DNA of 64,000 nt from Natronomonas gomsonensis (GCF_024300825.1 NZ_CP101323.1:372001-436000); one strand, 5' to 3'. Shown: positions 25,210 to 34,300, counted from the first letter of the stretch. Translations and numbers: made by a program. The notes: generated by a model from the sequence alone, not told the origin.

Positions 25210-25710
25210 TCATCCAACGATCTTTCCTCGGTATCTGTATTTCAGGGTCGTGACCGAGTCCTCAGTGTCATTTACGGTGTAGAATGAGACACGATCCTCT
25301 GTGGCTATTCCGTGGATCCTCTGGAACATCGAGGTAGCTTTGAACCAGTTCTCATCGGCAACACTCATTTCTGTAGTGCCGCCAGAAGTGCTGCTTGGAT
25401 GAGTGTGAACTGCCCCGATGAAACTGTAGTTATGGGCCGCCAGTTCCGGTAGTCTTCCGGTGATCTCCGGTATACAGGTAAAATCGATTCTACTGCCCGA
25501 GTTCGTCCAAGGAATAGGGTACTTGGTGTGAACTACTTCCTTCACGACAGCTGTATCGTCTTCTATCTCTCCGAACAGGCAGTACCCCTGCTCCAAATCC
25601 GTTTCATAGTGTACTGGTATTTGCCGAAGCTCCTCCCCTTGAACAGCTACAGATTCAGGAGTTCCAAAAGGGTGGAAAAGGAGTAGGTAAAGAGCTATCA
25701 AGTCCTGTAT
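25210..25710 (-). CDS. JAMM/MPN metallopeptidase-like protein, likely AUA start
   Basis: 166 aa. The zinc signature reads GAVHTHPSSTSGGTTEMSVAD, i.e. HxHP-x10-SxxD, longer between HxHP and SxxD than the usual six to eight residues. JAMM enzymes cleave isopeptide bonds, and archaeal ones remove SAMP ubiquitin-like modifiers. The frame starts with ATA at 25710, overlapping the previous stop (TGATA) 14 nt after GGTGA; the first canonical codon (TTG 25701) is three codons on. Co-transcribed with the HerA gene. Confidence 0.6.
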   Translation of the reverse strand: MQDLIALYLLLFHPFGTPESVAVQGEELRQIPVHYETDLEQGYCLFGEIEDDTAVVKEVVHTKYPIPWTNSGSRIDFTCIPEITGRLPELAAHNYSFIGAVHTHPSSTSGGTTEMSVADENWFKATSMFQRIHGIATEDRVSFYTVNDTEDSVTTLKYRYRGKIVG

Positions 25711-25949
25711 CAGTCCAGGTCACCTCCATCATAAGCCGGTTCAAGTACCTCACCTTCCTCTTTCAATGTGGTCGGGAAAATCATCTTGTCCGGGTTCTGC
25801 TCTAAGGCCTCATCAATCGCTTCTTCGTGTTCGTTGATGTAGTCCGGTACACCGACAGAGACGTACTTGATGTCCGGATCTTCCAGATCTGTTCCGTCGT
25901 AAGCCTCAGCGATGTAGTATCCATCAACTTCTCTACCGTCGACAATTAT
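25710..25949 (-). CDS. Hypothetical protein, AUA (or AUU) start
   Basis: 79 aa (VDGREVDGYYIAEAYDGTDL near the start). No ATG/GTG/TTG occurs before residue ~52, but GGTGAGAATCAAGG is followed by ATA at 25949 in the standard start position, with ATT one codon later. Ends GGDLD; its GGTGAC is the SD for the JAMM gene. Function unknown. Confidence 0.55.
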   Translation of the reverse strand: MIVDGREVDGYYIAEAYDGTDLEDPDIKYVSVGVPDYINEHEEAIDEALEQNPDKMIFPTTLKEEGEVLEPAYDGGDLD

Positions 25950-26179
25950 CCTTGATTCTCACCTCTCTGTAGGTCGTTGTTCCATACGTCGTAGACCGAT
26001 CCGCAGCCTCCGCACTGAATCGTGACGCACTGCTTCTGAACAGGATACAGATACACCGCTTCTTCAACCGGTTCACCGCACTCATTACATTCCCTCAACC
26101 GGTCTACGTCGACGAGCGTTTCCTCCTGTATCTCAGAAAGATCCTGCTCCATCTCCCTGAATGCCTCAGCAAAACTCAC
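25946..26179 (-). CDS. Small zinc-ribbon protein
   Basis: 77 aa; CNECGEPVEEA and CVTIQCGGCG give two knuckles of a zinc ribbon. GTG start in standard spacing; tail RGENQG carries the next SD. Confidence 0.55.
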   Translation of the reverse strand: MSFAEAFREMEQDLSEIQEETLVDVDRLRECNECGEPVEEAVYLYPVQKQCVTIQCGGCGSVYDVWNNDLQRGENQG

Positions 26180-26643
26180 TCCAGATCGTCACCTCGCCAG
26201 GGAATCCAATATGGCTCGTTGTTGTCGAATTTCTCCACTCGTTCGAGCTCGACGTCTTCCAGGTACTCGTCAACAGCTTCCTCCGCACGATCCACGGTGA
26301 CTGCTCCGGTACCGGTGCTGTTGAACCGGACATCCATCACGGGACCGTAGCCGCGTTTGTTAACTACTCCTGCACGGCTGCTCCAAGGCCCCTTCAACGT
26401 GATTTCCTCGCCGTCGACCGTCGTTATATCGTAGTGGCGGCCACCGTAGCCGTCCTGCTGCCCTCCATCCCAGGCAAAGTAAGAAGCAAAGCCGTCGTCA
26501 CTCTCAGCGTACCACAGGCCTTCCTCCACAGAACCCTCGTACTCAAGCTCATCTATAGTAGGGATATCATCAGCCCTGAGATGGAGACGCGGATCGTTCG
26601 CCACATCCTCTTTCCAGTCAACGTCAGCGTCGTAGATATCGAT
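26176..26643 (-). CDS. Hypothetical protein, likely AUC start
   Basis: 155 aa. GTG at 26604 is the first canonical codon; the frame extends 13 codons (DIYDADVDWKED) to ATC at 26643, adjacent to the previous TGA and 12 nt after GGTGG. Trp/Tyr/Gly-rich beta-looking protein. Function unknown. Confidence 0.5.
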   Translation of the reverse strand: MDIYDADVDWKEDVANDPRLHLRADDIPTIDELEYEGSVEEGLWYAESDDGFASYFAWDGGQQDGYGGRHYDITTVDGEEITLKGPWSSRAGVVNKRGYGPVMDVRFNSTGTGAVTVDRAEEAVDEYLEDVELERVEKFDNNEPYWIPWRGDDLE

Positions 26644-27015
26644 TCAGGCACCACCCTTCGCCGCCATTTCCTTAGCCGCTTTACTCGGTTTTTCATGTAC
26701 CCCAGAGATATGCGATATCAGCCCTGAACGAGTGGAAATCCCTTTACCGCACAGGGGGCAAGAAAACTGCTTTTCTCCAGTAATGTCCTCCAAGGCCTTT
26801 CTCCGGCACTTTCCTGCCCAACTGCCGAGGCCTGGAGACTCATTTTTTCTAAGCAGGTCAACCAGCTTTTCCTGTTTCACTTTCTTCTTCGGCGTGTTAC
26901 GGGGTAACTGCACGATTGAATGGCCCTTACAGATGCAGTCCTCCTCGCCTTCTCTAAAGATGTGCCAGGTAGAACCGCTTGAACCAGCGTTCGTCACCAA
27001 GAGAAACTTATTCAA
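26644..27015 (-). CDS. C2H2 zinc-finger protein
   Basis: 123 aa. The C-terminal finger FSCPLCGKGISTRSGLISH is a standard C2H2 finger; an earlier CICKGHSIVQ may be structural. Basic and Lys-rich compared with neighbours, so probably DNA- or RNA-binding. TTG start. Confidence 0.6.
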   Translation of the reverse strand: MNKFLLVTNAGSSGSTWHIFREGEEDCICKGHSIVQLPRNTPKKKVKQEKLVDLLRKNESPGLGSWAGKCRRKALEDITGEKQFSCPLCGKGISTRSGLISHISGVHEKPSKAAKEMAAKGGA

Positions 27016-27347
27016 AGACCTTCACCTCTTTGAGGCTGGTCTTCCGAGGCATCAAGCTCCTCGTACTCAGTGACTTTCAGCTTCTCCGTATACTGCATCA
27101 AGCCCTCAAAGTTGCCGAAGGACAGGAAACCTGTATGCTTCTCTGCATGGCCATGAAGAGCCGGAAGACTCTGGCAGATCTTCCCGCACCCGGTACACCT
27201 GAACACGACAAAGTCCTCGCCGTGTCTGACTTCCCGGTGTCTACGAAGGCCTTCAAAGGTCAAGAAAGATTGTTCGCAGTCACTACATTTTCTGGTTCCG
27301 TTCTTAATCAATCTGGACAACTTGACGAACCATGCCTGAATATTCAC
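27012..27347 (-). CDS. Two-finger C2H2 protein
   Basis: 111 aa with two C2H2 fingers (CSDCEQSFLTFEGLRRH and CTGCGKICQSLPALHGH). GTG start overlapping the previous gene. Forms a pair with the gene at 26644; both are likely nucleic-acid-binding regulators. Confidence 0.65.
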   Translation of the reverse strand: MNIQAWFVKLSRLIKNGTRKCSDCEQSFLTFEGLRRHREVRHGEDFVVFRCTGCGKICQSLPALHGHAEKHTGFLSFGNFEGLMQYTEKLKVTEYEELDASEDQPQRGEGL

Positions 27348-27844
27348 TCCGTGTCCTCACCTCCGTCTTCTTCGAGCTCATCCTGAAGCAGTTGCCTGCC
27401 GTGCGTACCAAGTTCAAAGCCAGCCTGCTCCACTAACTTCCGAGCACCCTCAGCCTCCTCCCAAGAATCGAAGTCCATCTCTTTCTTCAGGTCGGCAAGC
27501 CAGAGATGGATCTTGTCCTTCCGGGCAAGCTCCACTTCCCTGACCCGGGTAGACTCGTAGTTGATTAAATCAAGTTGTTTCGATTCGAGAGAGACAGCTT
27601 CAGGCACGCCGTGAAGTAGGGCAAGATACGCTGCCGATTCAAGGCCTTCAACACTGACTTCCTCGGCTTGGAAGAACTGTTCCGGTATTCTGTCTGTGGC
27701 CCAGATCTCGACGGACACCAAGTTTCCGTCCTCGTCGAAATCCAAGTTGACTCCTGTATCCGTATCCACGGTCTCCGCAATTTCAGCATCCTCTACGAAG
27801 TCAAGAGCGGCAGTTCCGTTCTCTGGATCATGTACCAGCCTCAC
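27344..27844 (-). CDS. DUF2283-like N-terminal domain protein
   Basis: 166 aa. NLDFDEDGNLVSVEIWAT matches the DUF2283 signature (D-x-D-x-x-G-x-x-V-x-x-E-I). The C-terminal half is helical and acidic. Function of DUF2283 is unknown. Coupled to the ATPase gene upstream. Confidence 0.5.
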   Translation of the reverse strand: MRLVHDPENGTAALDFVEDAEIAETVDTDTGVNLDFDEDGNLVSVEIWATDRIPEQFFQAEEVSVEGLESAAYLALLHGVPEAVSLESKQLDLINYESTRVREVELARKDKIHLWLADLKKEMDFDSWEEAEGARKLVEQAGFELGTHGRQLLQDELEEDGGEDTE

Positions 27845-29598
27845 TCGCTATCACCTGCCTCCTTGACCTTCTGGAGAATCCGCTTCTTCACATCCCCAAC
27901 GTCGCCGTCATCAGGATCATAAGGACTCAACTCGTCTCTGACCTTCCGCTCCGTAGCAGGCTTGACGTTCCCGGCTGCATTCTTCTCGACGAATCCTCGC
28001 TCTTGTAAATCGTTCATATCGTTGTAGACGTCTCCGTTGACGAATCCGAGAGCTCCGTTGGCCCACTCCTTCTTCGAGGGCAGATTCTTACCCTTCGCTT
28101 CTATGAACAACAGTAGCTTCCTCTGTCGCTCGGACAGGTCCTCTACTTCCTCCATCAGGCTATTGACTGCATCTTCCTGGAAGTCTGAAAGCACAAGATC
28201 CTCTATATCTGAGACAGATTCGCCGGTCGAACCAGCGTCGAAATCACTGAGCTTGTCCTCGACGATGTTCTCGACGTCGTCCTCGGAGACTCCGCCGTCT
28301 ACCGTGACTTCGCCTTCAGAGGCGAGGCCCAATTGCTGGAACGCGGAACGCAGAGAGTTCAAACCCTGAAGCCGGGACTCGAATTTCTCTTCCAAGGCCT
28401 CGTATTCTTCTTGAAGGTGGTCACGTTCCTCACGGAGCTCCTGAAGCTTGTTTTCCTTCACTTCCAACCGGTTCCTGAGTTCCTCATTTTCTTCCTCCAA
28501 CTCCTCAGCTCTCTCAGAGATCTCCTGAACGTCCTCACTTGAGGAAGAATCTGTCTCGTTCAGGCCCTTCAATGCCTTTCGCAACTCCTCACGGTTCTCC
28601 AAAGAATCCTGCATCTCCTCTTTCTCATCCTGGAGCTGTTCGACCTTTTCTTCAAGTTCTTCAACACGGCTCTTCTCCTCTTCACGTTCCTCTTTCCGTT
28701 CCTCGATCGATTCCTGAATTTCATTCAGAACTTCTTGCTTCTCCGCACTGGTCTCAGGGATCTCAAACTCCTCCTCACGAGGATCAGGACTGCTACGCTT
28801 CCGGACCTTCGTAGGCCCAACTAATTCGCCACTGGTCAGGTTATCTCCACGGGCCAAGATCTCTCCGACACCGAGCTCGTCAATCAGATCTCTGTCGATA
28901 TTCAGCTTCTTCGCTACCTTCGCTGCATCTTCATTCGCTAAGCCGTGGACAATCCAGTCCTTACATAGAGAGATGACGCCGTTGTGGAGGAAGGCCCTCC
29001 TTTGGTAGGAGACAATGGTGCTGATTCCTTTGTTCCCTCCCTCGGTGCAGGCCTTGATAATCTGGCCTCTGCACATCTTCACGTTGTCATCCAGCTCCGG
29101 CTCCGGAGCGTTGTCCTTGGGAGCCATATAATGCGCCTCGTCGATGACGAGAAGTGACTTGGTCCTGCTCCCGGCCTTGTATTTTTCCTGAGCACGGTCG
29201 TTCAAGGAGCGGACAGCTTTTCCAGCTGCCAGGTGGACCCTGCTTTCCTCCTGACTGTAGTCCGAATAGGTGGAGACATCGAGAAGGACCTTCATTCCCT
29301 TGTCGAGAACCCAGTTCCCGATCTGGTCAAGCTCTTGGAGAGGAACAACAAGATCGACCGCTTCCTCTTCCTTCCCACCGACAACAACGATATCGTCGTC
29401 CTCGTGCCTGACCGTAGAGAGAGCGCCGACACGCTCCACAATCAACGTCGGGATACTGACCTCAGCCAAGTCCTCAAGGATAACGGCTAACGAATTAGTC
29501 TTTCCAGTGTCACTCGTTCCCTCCACAGAGAGTCTAAAGTCCTGTATTTCGGTAGGATCGAAAGAGACTTCGCCAAGTTCGATTCTGCCATCACTCAC
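27841..29598 (-). CDS. HerA/VirB4-like ATPase with long coiled coil
   Basis: 585 aa. Walker A EGTSDTGKTNSLA (about 28-39); Walker B LLVIDEAHYMAP (about 147-158); then SYQRRAFLHNG. From about 290 to 400 it is one long Glu-rich coiled coil, followed by a C-terminal winged-helix region (QRKLLLFIEAKG... LQERGFVEKN). Architecture differs from the 23088 protein, where the coiled coil is N-terminal. Likely a DNA motor or a structural partner of DNA. GTG start in the operon. Confidence 0.7.
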   Translation of the reverse strand: MSDGRIELGEVSFDPTEIQDFRLSVEGTSDTGKTNSLAVILEDLAEVSIPTLIVERVGALSTVRHEDDDIVVVGGKEEEAVDLVVPLQELDQIGNWVLDKGMKVLLDVSTYSDYSQEESRVHLAAGKAVRSLNDRAQEKYKAGSRTKSLLVIDEAHYMAPKDNAPEPELDDNVKMCRGQIIKACTEGGNKGISTIVSYQRRAFLHNGVISLCKDWIVHGLANEDAAKVAKKLNIDRDLIDELGVGEILARGDNLTSGELVGPTKVRKRSSPDPREEEFEIPETSAEKQEVLNEIQESIEERKEEREEEKSRVEELEEKVEQLQDEKEEMQDSLENREELRKALKGLNETDSSSSEDVQEISERAEELEEENEELRNRLEVKENKLQELREERDHLQEEYEALEEKFESRLQGLNSLRSAFQQLGLASEGEVTVDGGVSEDDVENIVEDKLSDFDAGSTGESVSDIEDLVLSDFQEDAVNSLMEEVEDLSERQRKLLLFIEAKGKNLPSKKEWANGALGFVNGDVYNDMNDLQERGFVEKNAAGNVKPATERKVRDELSPYDPDDGDVGDVKKRILQKVKEAGDSE

Positions 29599-29930
29599 TC
29601 CATATCACCTTCTTCAAGGACAAGCCTGGATTCAGGGAAGCAGTACCACTTGAGACTCTTATCCATCATACCGTGATAGAGATCTTCAGGGTCGTCGACG
29701 TCTTTCCACTCAGGCCACTGTTCATCCAGATAGTCTTTGAAGCCTACGAGAACTGTCTCCTCGTCCTCATCGTATTCTGGATTAGTGTCGAAGACTGTCG
29801 TGCCGGATTCAACCTCCCAGTCCTTGATCCGCATATCGGTCTTCCGGACCACGACCGCTTTATCAGGATTTTCGTCTTCTTTATCTACAACGATATCGCC
29901 AACTGCGTAATCAGATTCGTCGTCAGTCAT
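29595..29930 (-). CDS. Hypothetical acidic protein
   Basis: 111 aa, ATG at 29930. N-terminal YAVGDIVVDKEDENPDKAVV looks like a small beta-barrel. Function unknown. Confidence 0.5.
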   Translation of the reverse strand: MTDDESDYAVGDIVVDKEDENPDKAVVVRKTDMRIKDWEVESGTTVFDTNPEYDEDEETVLVGFKDYLDEQWPEWKDVDDPEDLYHGMMDKSLKWYCFPESRLVLEEGDME

Positions 29931-29935
29931 AGCAT

Positions 29936-30244
29936 CTATACACCTTGTTCTGCCGGACTGCGGCTCCGGCGTTCCGCTTTCTCCAGGTTTTCTCTGGCCG
30001 TCTCGATCTGGTTCTCAGCCTTTTCCAAGGATTCCAGCACTTCCTGAAGATATTCGGTTCCTCCAGCACTGCCGTTGATGAAACTGTTAGCGATTTCTTG
30101 GATCTGGAAGGCGCACTCCTCACAGAGGTCTCCGAATTGCTGCATCCGGTCGTCTTCATTGCTAAAGGAGATTCCGTGTGTGTCTCCTGGCCGAATCTCT
30201 TCACCACATGAACGGCACTCCTCTCGTTCGTCGGCCTCACTCAT
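29936..30244 (-). CDS. Zinc-finger plus coiled-coil protein
   Basis: 102 aa. CRSCGEEIRPGDTHGISF...CEECAFQ is a four-Cys zinc site; the C-terminal 50 residues form a coiled coil. Function unknown. Confidence 0.55.
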   Translation of the reverse strand: MSEADEREECRSCGEEIRPGDTHGISFSNEDDRMQQFGDLCEECAFQIQEIANSFINGSAGGTEYLQEVLESLEKAENQIETARENLEKAERRSRSPAEQGV

Positions 30245-30591
30245 TGCTGGCTCTCACCTCCTTCGTCCTCACCACTATCGTGTGACATCGTTTGGAGGAT
30301 TTGTTCTGCCTCTTTCAGGCCGTCGAAAGTTCCGTACAGGTCGTCTTCCGAGACGTCCTCGCTCTTCGCTAATTCCTCGAGATTCAGTTCGATCTCTCCT
30401 TCAACCCAGGCCTGACCAGTTTCGGACAGGTACCAGGTTTGTTCTCCATCCTCCGGTTCACCGTTCTTCAGAACACCGGTCTCACGGAGGTCATACATCG
30501 AGGCCAAGGTAACTACTCCATCGGAGGCCTCCTCTTGGTCATACTCGTCCTTCGGAGGAAGCTTTTCAGAAATATCCTCTACCTCACTCAC
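30241..30591 (-). CDS. Hypothetical protein with possible winged-helix region
   Basis: 116 aa. GVVTLASMYDLRETGVLKN and WYLSETGQAWVEGEI look like the recognition helix and wing of a degenerate winged helix. Tail GGESQQ carries the SD for the next gene. Confidence 0.45.
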   Translation of the reverse strand: MSEVEDISEKLPPKDEYDQEEASDGVVTLASMYDLRETGVLKNGEPEDGEQTWYLSETGQAWVEGEIELNLEELAKSEDVSEDDLYGTFDGLKEAEQILQTMSHDSGEDEGGESQQ

Positions 30592-31259
30592 TGAGAACTT
30601 TCACCTCCGATTGTCTGCCTAAGTTCTTCCCGCTTATCCGTGTCAGTCAAGGCCCGGAAGTCAACAGGCATGGATCCGCTCCAGTCCTTCCTGAAGTCGA
30701 AATCGTGCTCCTTTCCAAGTTTTTCAGCGTTTTCGAGGACTTCTTGGTAGGAGCCAAGATGGAAGAAGACCTTGTCTTCACCTGAATCGGGCGTTGGCAG
30801 GCCTTCGTTTTCCCGTATGGTTTCCTCGTCAGGGCCTCGCCTGTATGCCCACTCGTCTTTGTACCTGCCGTCGTCCCTGTGCTTCACGAAGATGTGAACT
30901 TCCTGCAGAGGGTTTTCCTTCAGCATCCACTTTTTCAGCCTAGACTTCACATCGTCGTCTTCTATATCGCTGACGTCGATGACCTCTGCTTCGTACTGGT
31001 GCTTCATTGTGTCGTGAAGCGCCTGTTCCGACCAGAAACCCTCTTTATTGAAGATTTTCCCTGTGGCGTAGGTCATGAACATCTCCCCGTCTTTCTCAGG
31101 AAGGTCGTACAGCTTTGTGGCGTAGACATCCTGAAACTCGGAGTCATTGTGTTTAGGGGCGTCAACCTTGATTTTGAGAAGTTTATTTTCCTCTCGACAC
31201 TCGTCGATGAGCTCTAAGATTTCATCATACGTCTTGTCTTCTGCTCCTGGTAATTCCAT
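30588..31259 (-). CDS. Hypothetical protein
   Basis: 223 aa, mixed alpha/beta, no cysteine signature. Segments such as EVHIFVKHRDDGRYKDEWAY look structured. Tail GGESSQ. Function unknown. Confidence 0.5.
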   Translation of the reverse strand: MELPGAEDKTYDEILELIDECREENKLLKIKVDAPKHNDSEFQDVYATKLYDLPEKDGEMFMTYATGKIFNKEGFWSEQALHDTMKHQYEAEVIDVSDIEDDDVKSRLKKWMLKENPLQEVHIFVKHRDDGRYKDEWAYRRGPDEETIRENEGLPTPDSGEDKVFFHLGSYQEVLENAEKLGKEHDFDFRKDWSGSMPVDFRALTDTDKREELRQTIGGESSQ

Positions 31260-31264
31260 AGCAT

Positions 31265-31447
31265 CTATTCTCCTTGTTCAGCGTGCTCCAGCCGTGGCTC
31301 CAAGTGGTAGACCTCTTCTCCGTCGACCACGAGCTGCGCTCTCTCGATTTTACCTTCCAGATCTTGCCTATCCTCGGCGTCGATCTCCGGGATCGTGATC
31401 CCGACCTCAACTTCTTCAAATGTCGTCTCTTCCTCGTCCTCACTCAC
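31265..31447 (-). CDS. Hypothetical small acidic protein
   Basis: 60 aa, GTG start, strongly acidic with a beta-like core (VEVGITIPEID, AQLVVDGEEVYHLEPR). Coupled to neighbours. Function unknown. Confidence 0.45.
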   Translation of the reverse strand: MSEDEEETTFEEVEVGITIPEIDAEDRQDLEGKIERAQLVVDGEEVYHLEPRLEHAEQGE

Positions 31448-31773
31448 TGCTGGATTTCACCTCTCTCTGCGTCCTTGTAGAGGGCCTCGTCAGGGACTTG
31501 GCCCTTGTAGAAGTGAACCCGGATGGCTGTCCGTAGTTTCTTGAGGTCTACATCTCGTTCAGAGAACATCTTCGGTAGTATCTGTTTCTTCAACTTGTAG
31601 TACTCCGGACCGGTAAGCCGAGGCTTTTCAGCCATCTCCTGCTCTGAGTAGCTGGCAAGTTTGCTGATGTACTTCTCAAGAATCTCTCGGCCTTCCTCAT
31701 CCAGATCTTCCTTGGCCTCCACGATCTCCTCTTTGTACAGGAGGCTGTCTCGATCCAGCGTTGCCTCACTCAC
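31444..31773 (-). CDS. Hypothetical helical protein
   Basis: 109 aa from GTG at 31773 (SEATLDRDSLL), inside the overlap with the regulator gene. Tail GEIQQ. Helical, function unknown. Confidence 0.45.
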   Translation of the reverse strand: MSEATLDRDSLLYKEEIVEAKEDLDEEGREILEKYISKLASYSEQEMAEKPRLTGPEYYKLKKQILPKMFSERDVDLKKLRTAIRVHFYKGQVPDEALYKDAERGEIQQ

Positions 31774-32275
31774 TGCTGGTCTCACCCTGTCGCTTCTCCT
31801 CTACAAACTCGAGGACATCATCACGGTTCTCACCGTCTCTCTCGGCGCTTTCAACGGCGTCAAGGAAGTCCTCTGCACCGCCAAACTCGTCCAGGCGATC
31901 ATCGGAAAGGGTTCTCTCAACATAGTTCTGAACTTCCTCAACATCAAGGCCTACAAGGTGTTCCTGCATCCTGCTTTTCTCTCCAACTCGAAGGTCGTAG
32001 AGAAGTGACCCAAGATTATCCGCGATCGAAGAATCGGAGTTGAGCCGCCAGTGGTCAGTTTCCGACTCTACCTCTGCTTCTTCGATGAGGCCTGTATCTT
32101 TGAAAGAGTCCCACCTCCGGTAAAGTGCGTCTCTGGAGACTCCTGCTGCTTCTGCAAGAGAGGACCGGTTGTACGCAATTTTCGGATTTTCCAGTAAGAC
32201 TTCCGTTATCTCCTTCGTGACTGAGTCAAGGAAGTGCTGCGGATTTACTTCGTATTCCTTTGTCGCCTCTGACAT
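31766..32275 (-). CDS. Helix-turn-helix regulator, first gene of the 32.3->23.1 kb operon
   Basis: 169 aa from ATG at 32275. SSLAEAAGVSRDALYRRWD is a clear helix-turn-helix, followed by DTGLIEEAEV. A TATA box (GGTATAAAAAAG) lies about 30 nt upstream, fitting a leaderless start; the longer frame to 32347 would run through it. As the first gene it probably autoregulates the 16-gene operon. Confidence 0.65.
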   Translation of the reverse strand: MSEATKEYEVNPQHFLDSVTKEITEVLLENPKIAYNRSSLAEAAGVSRDALYRRWDSFKDTGLIEEAEVESETDHWRLNSDSSIADNLGSLLYDLRVGEKSRMQEHLVGLDVEEVQNYVERTLSDDRLDEFGGAEDFLDAVESAERDGENRDDVLEFVEEKRQGETSSE

Positions 32276-32360
32276 AATAACTGTCTGTGTGAACGACTTT
32301 TTTATACCTAATCCCAGCTGGTCCGATGCCTTCAGGTTACCAACCACTATACAACCGCTT

Positions 32361-33155
32361 ATGTCTCAAAACCCTATGGAAGCTCTCATCGGCCAGTTCT
32401 CCCGGTTCGCCGTTCAGAAAGACTTGGAGACAGATGACTGGGTGATGGCTGCTACAGAGTTCGGCGTCAACGACACCCTGAGAGATATCGATCGTTTCCA
32501 CGCCAGCTGGGACCACAGCGACAACGACAAGCAGGCCAATACGACCCAGTTCCTCAGAGAGGTAGCCGAGGAGGACGAGGAGAAAGCAGTCGGGGTCATG
32601 AACCGGATTTACACCTTGGCCGACACCAACTCAGATACACTGGAAAAGTACCCGGCTTTGGAGATCTTGGAGAACGAGAATCCTGGTACGGGTGTACTGC
32701 ACTCTACGTTCCGCTCCGCACAGTTCATCGACATCGACAACATACCCGGAACGTTCTATCCTGACCTTGTCGAGAACATCAACCAGTGCTACAGTATCGG
32801 GGTCAACGACGCCACCCTCGTCTTGACACGGAAGCTTCTGGAGAATCTGCTTATCGACATCCTTAGAGAACAGTACGGGAAACAGGAGATAAATCTGTTC
32901 TACCTTCCGGAGAACCGGCGGTTCAGAAAGTTCAGCGATCTCATCGACAACTTCGAGAAAAATATTGATGACTTTCAGCATCTGTCCGGAAGCCTTGACA
33001 GCGACTTTATCGATGAATTGAACGCTTTCCGGCAGAACGCGAACGCAGAGGCTCACTCTATTGAGACCAATATCACCGAAGAAGAGATGCAGGACTACCG
33101 AGAACAGGCAAGACACGCTTCTCGAGTTCTGTTCCGGGTCAAGGAGAATATCTGA
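32361..33155 (+). CDS. HEPN/DUF4145-like protein
   Basis: 264 aa from ATG at 32361. The C-terminal half (CYSIGVNDATLVLTRKLLEN... LNAFRQNANAEAHSI) resembles DUF4145/HEPN-type helical domains, where a conserved R-x-x-x-N...H motif may be an RNase site; here R, N and H are all present. Similar C-terminal domains occur in abortive-infection proteins (AbiJ group). Divergent from the operon regulator. Defence or regulatory RNase is possible. Confidence 0.45.
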   Translation: MSQNPMEALIGQFSRFAVQKDLETDDWVMAATEFGVNDTLRDIDRFHASWDHSDNDKQANTTQFLREVAEEDEEKAVGVMNRIYTLADTNSDTLEKYPALEILENENPGTGVLHSTFRSAQFIDIDNIPGTFYPDLVENINQCYSIGVNDATLVLTRKLLENLLIDILREQYGKQEINLFYLPENRRFRKFSDLIDNFEKNIDDFQHLSGSLDSDFIDELNAFRQNANAEAHSIETNITEEEMQDYREQARHASRVLFRVKENI

Positions 33156-33166
33156 ATAGTCCAGAT

Positions 33167-33310
33167 TTACACTATCCAGCCTCGCCACTGAGCTACGAGG
33201 AACAGAGAAACCCCTATCAGAAAACCAACACCGCTGTTATCCAAGAAGTACGCCCAGAGAACGCCAGAAGCCGCTGATAAAGCCAGTGTGTAAGCCAGAT
33301 CAGGTGCCAC
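33167..33310 (-). CDS. 47-residue membrane protein
   Basis: GTG at 33310 to TAA at 33167; two short hydrophobic helices (YTLALSAASGVLWAYFL and FLIGVSLFLVAQW). Follows the small membrane protein at 33344 by 33 nt, so probably the same transcript. Confidence 0.5.
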   Translation of the reverse strand: MAPDLAYTLALSAASGVLWAYFLDNSGVGFLIGVSLFLVAQWRGWIV

Positions 33311-33343
33311 AAATCAAATCCCTCTTTTTCTCTTCTTTGTAGG

Positions 33344-33541
33344 TTAGAACGGCAGCCAGCCTTTCATCCCGGCAAAACTCAGGAAGAAGGTAGCCCCAAA
33401 CACTGTCAGCCCTGCCGGCGCAACAGAAGCCGCCCCAAGAGACTCAACGCCTCCGAAAAAGTACTTCGCACCAGCGTAAGACGCCGTAACCAAACCAGAT
33501 GTAATCGTACTTGAGATCAGCGCTGTCTTCGTAGAAACCAT
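33344..33541 (-). CDS. Small two-helix membrane protein
   Basis: 65 aa from ATG at 33541, which lies about 30 nt after the TATA-like TTTTAAAAAC and so fits a leaderless transcript better than the ATG at 33550. Gly/Ala/Ser-rich helices with no charged centre. Function unknown. Confidence 0.5.
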   Translation of the reverse strand: MVSTKTALISSTITSGLVTASYAGAKYFFGGVESLGAASVAPAGLTVFGATFFLSFAGMKGWLPF

Positions 33542-33616
33542 AATCACCATACCGGAAATACTGTTTTTAAAACACAGTCCTGGAAAGGGAAAACAACGTC
33601 ATCCCACCACACAACT

Positions 33617-34300
33617 TCAATAGAAGTGCCGGTTACAGCTTTGTTCGTGGTGAGGACCGGCTACAAACGGCTTCGCACCACACTCCTTACACTCGTACTT
33701 GTGCGCCAGCTTTGTGGAGTACGCAGTGTAACTCCAGTTGCGCTTACAGCCCAGTTCGTGGTGAGGGCCTTGAGAAAACGGCATCGCACCACAGTGCTTG
33801 CACTCCGTTGAATACCCGTATATTCCTGAAGCATCTTTTTCAACATGTTTCTTAACACGGCGAGGACAGTCCCGACGATGGTGAGCGCCGGCTACATAGG
33901 GCTGAGCACCGCAGTGCTTACACTCACGCCGATGCGCCAAGGAAGAACTGATTGCCAGTGCTCCCTGATTTTTGGAACAGCTGTTATCGTGGTGAGGCCC
34001 TGCTACCGACGGCTTGACTCCACAGCTCTTGCATTTGTACTTGTAAGCACTGGAGGACACCTTGCTCAGAGCTAAGTCTGTGTGCTTAGCGGCTGTGGAA
34101 AGGATCTGATCCTTCAACCCATCAGACCAGTTATCGGAGGACGAGTCCTCCTGTACTGGGACAGGATCTTCAGGAGGATATGCTCTTTCGGCGTGTATCT
34201 GATGCTCTAATTCACTCAGTTTCTCAACTTTCCCCCATTGACCGTGTAGCTGTGCTTGTTCCTTGGCACGCTTGATTTGACTAAGGGATGGTCTACCCAT
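33617..34300 (-). CDS. Protein with four CxxCG...GxHHxxxC zinc repeats
   Basis: 227 aa. Four repeats, each about 22 residues within a ~40-residue period, follow CxxCGxxPxxxGxHHxxxC: CKSCGVKPSVAGPHH, CKHCGAQPYVAGAHH, CKHCGAMPFSQGPHH and CKECGAKPFVAGPHH. Each would bind zinc with C-C-H/H-C ligands. N-terminal 80 residues are helical and start with a MGRPSLSQIKRAKEQ segment. I do not recognise the family. Likely nucleic-acid binding. Confidence 0.6.
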   Translation of the reverse strand: MGRPSLSQIKRAKEQAQLHGQWGKVEKLSELEHQIHAERAYPPEDPVPVQEDSSSDNWSDGLKDQILSTAAKHTDLALSKVSSSAYKYKCKSCGVKPSVAGPHHDNSCSKNQGALAISSSLAHRRECKHCGAQPYVAGAHHRRDCPRRVKKHVEKDASGIYGYSTECKHCGAMPFSQGPHHELGCKRNWSYTAYSTKLAHKYECKECGAKPFVAGPHHEQSCNRHFY

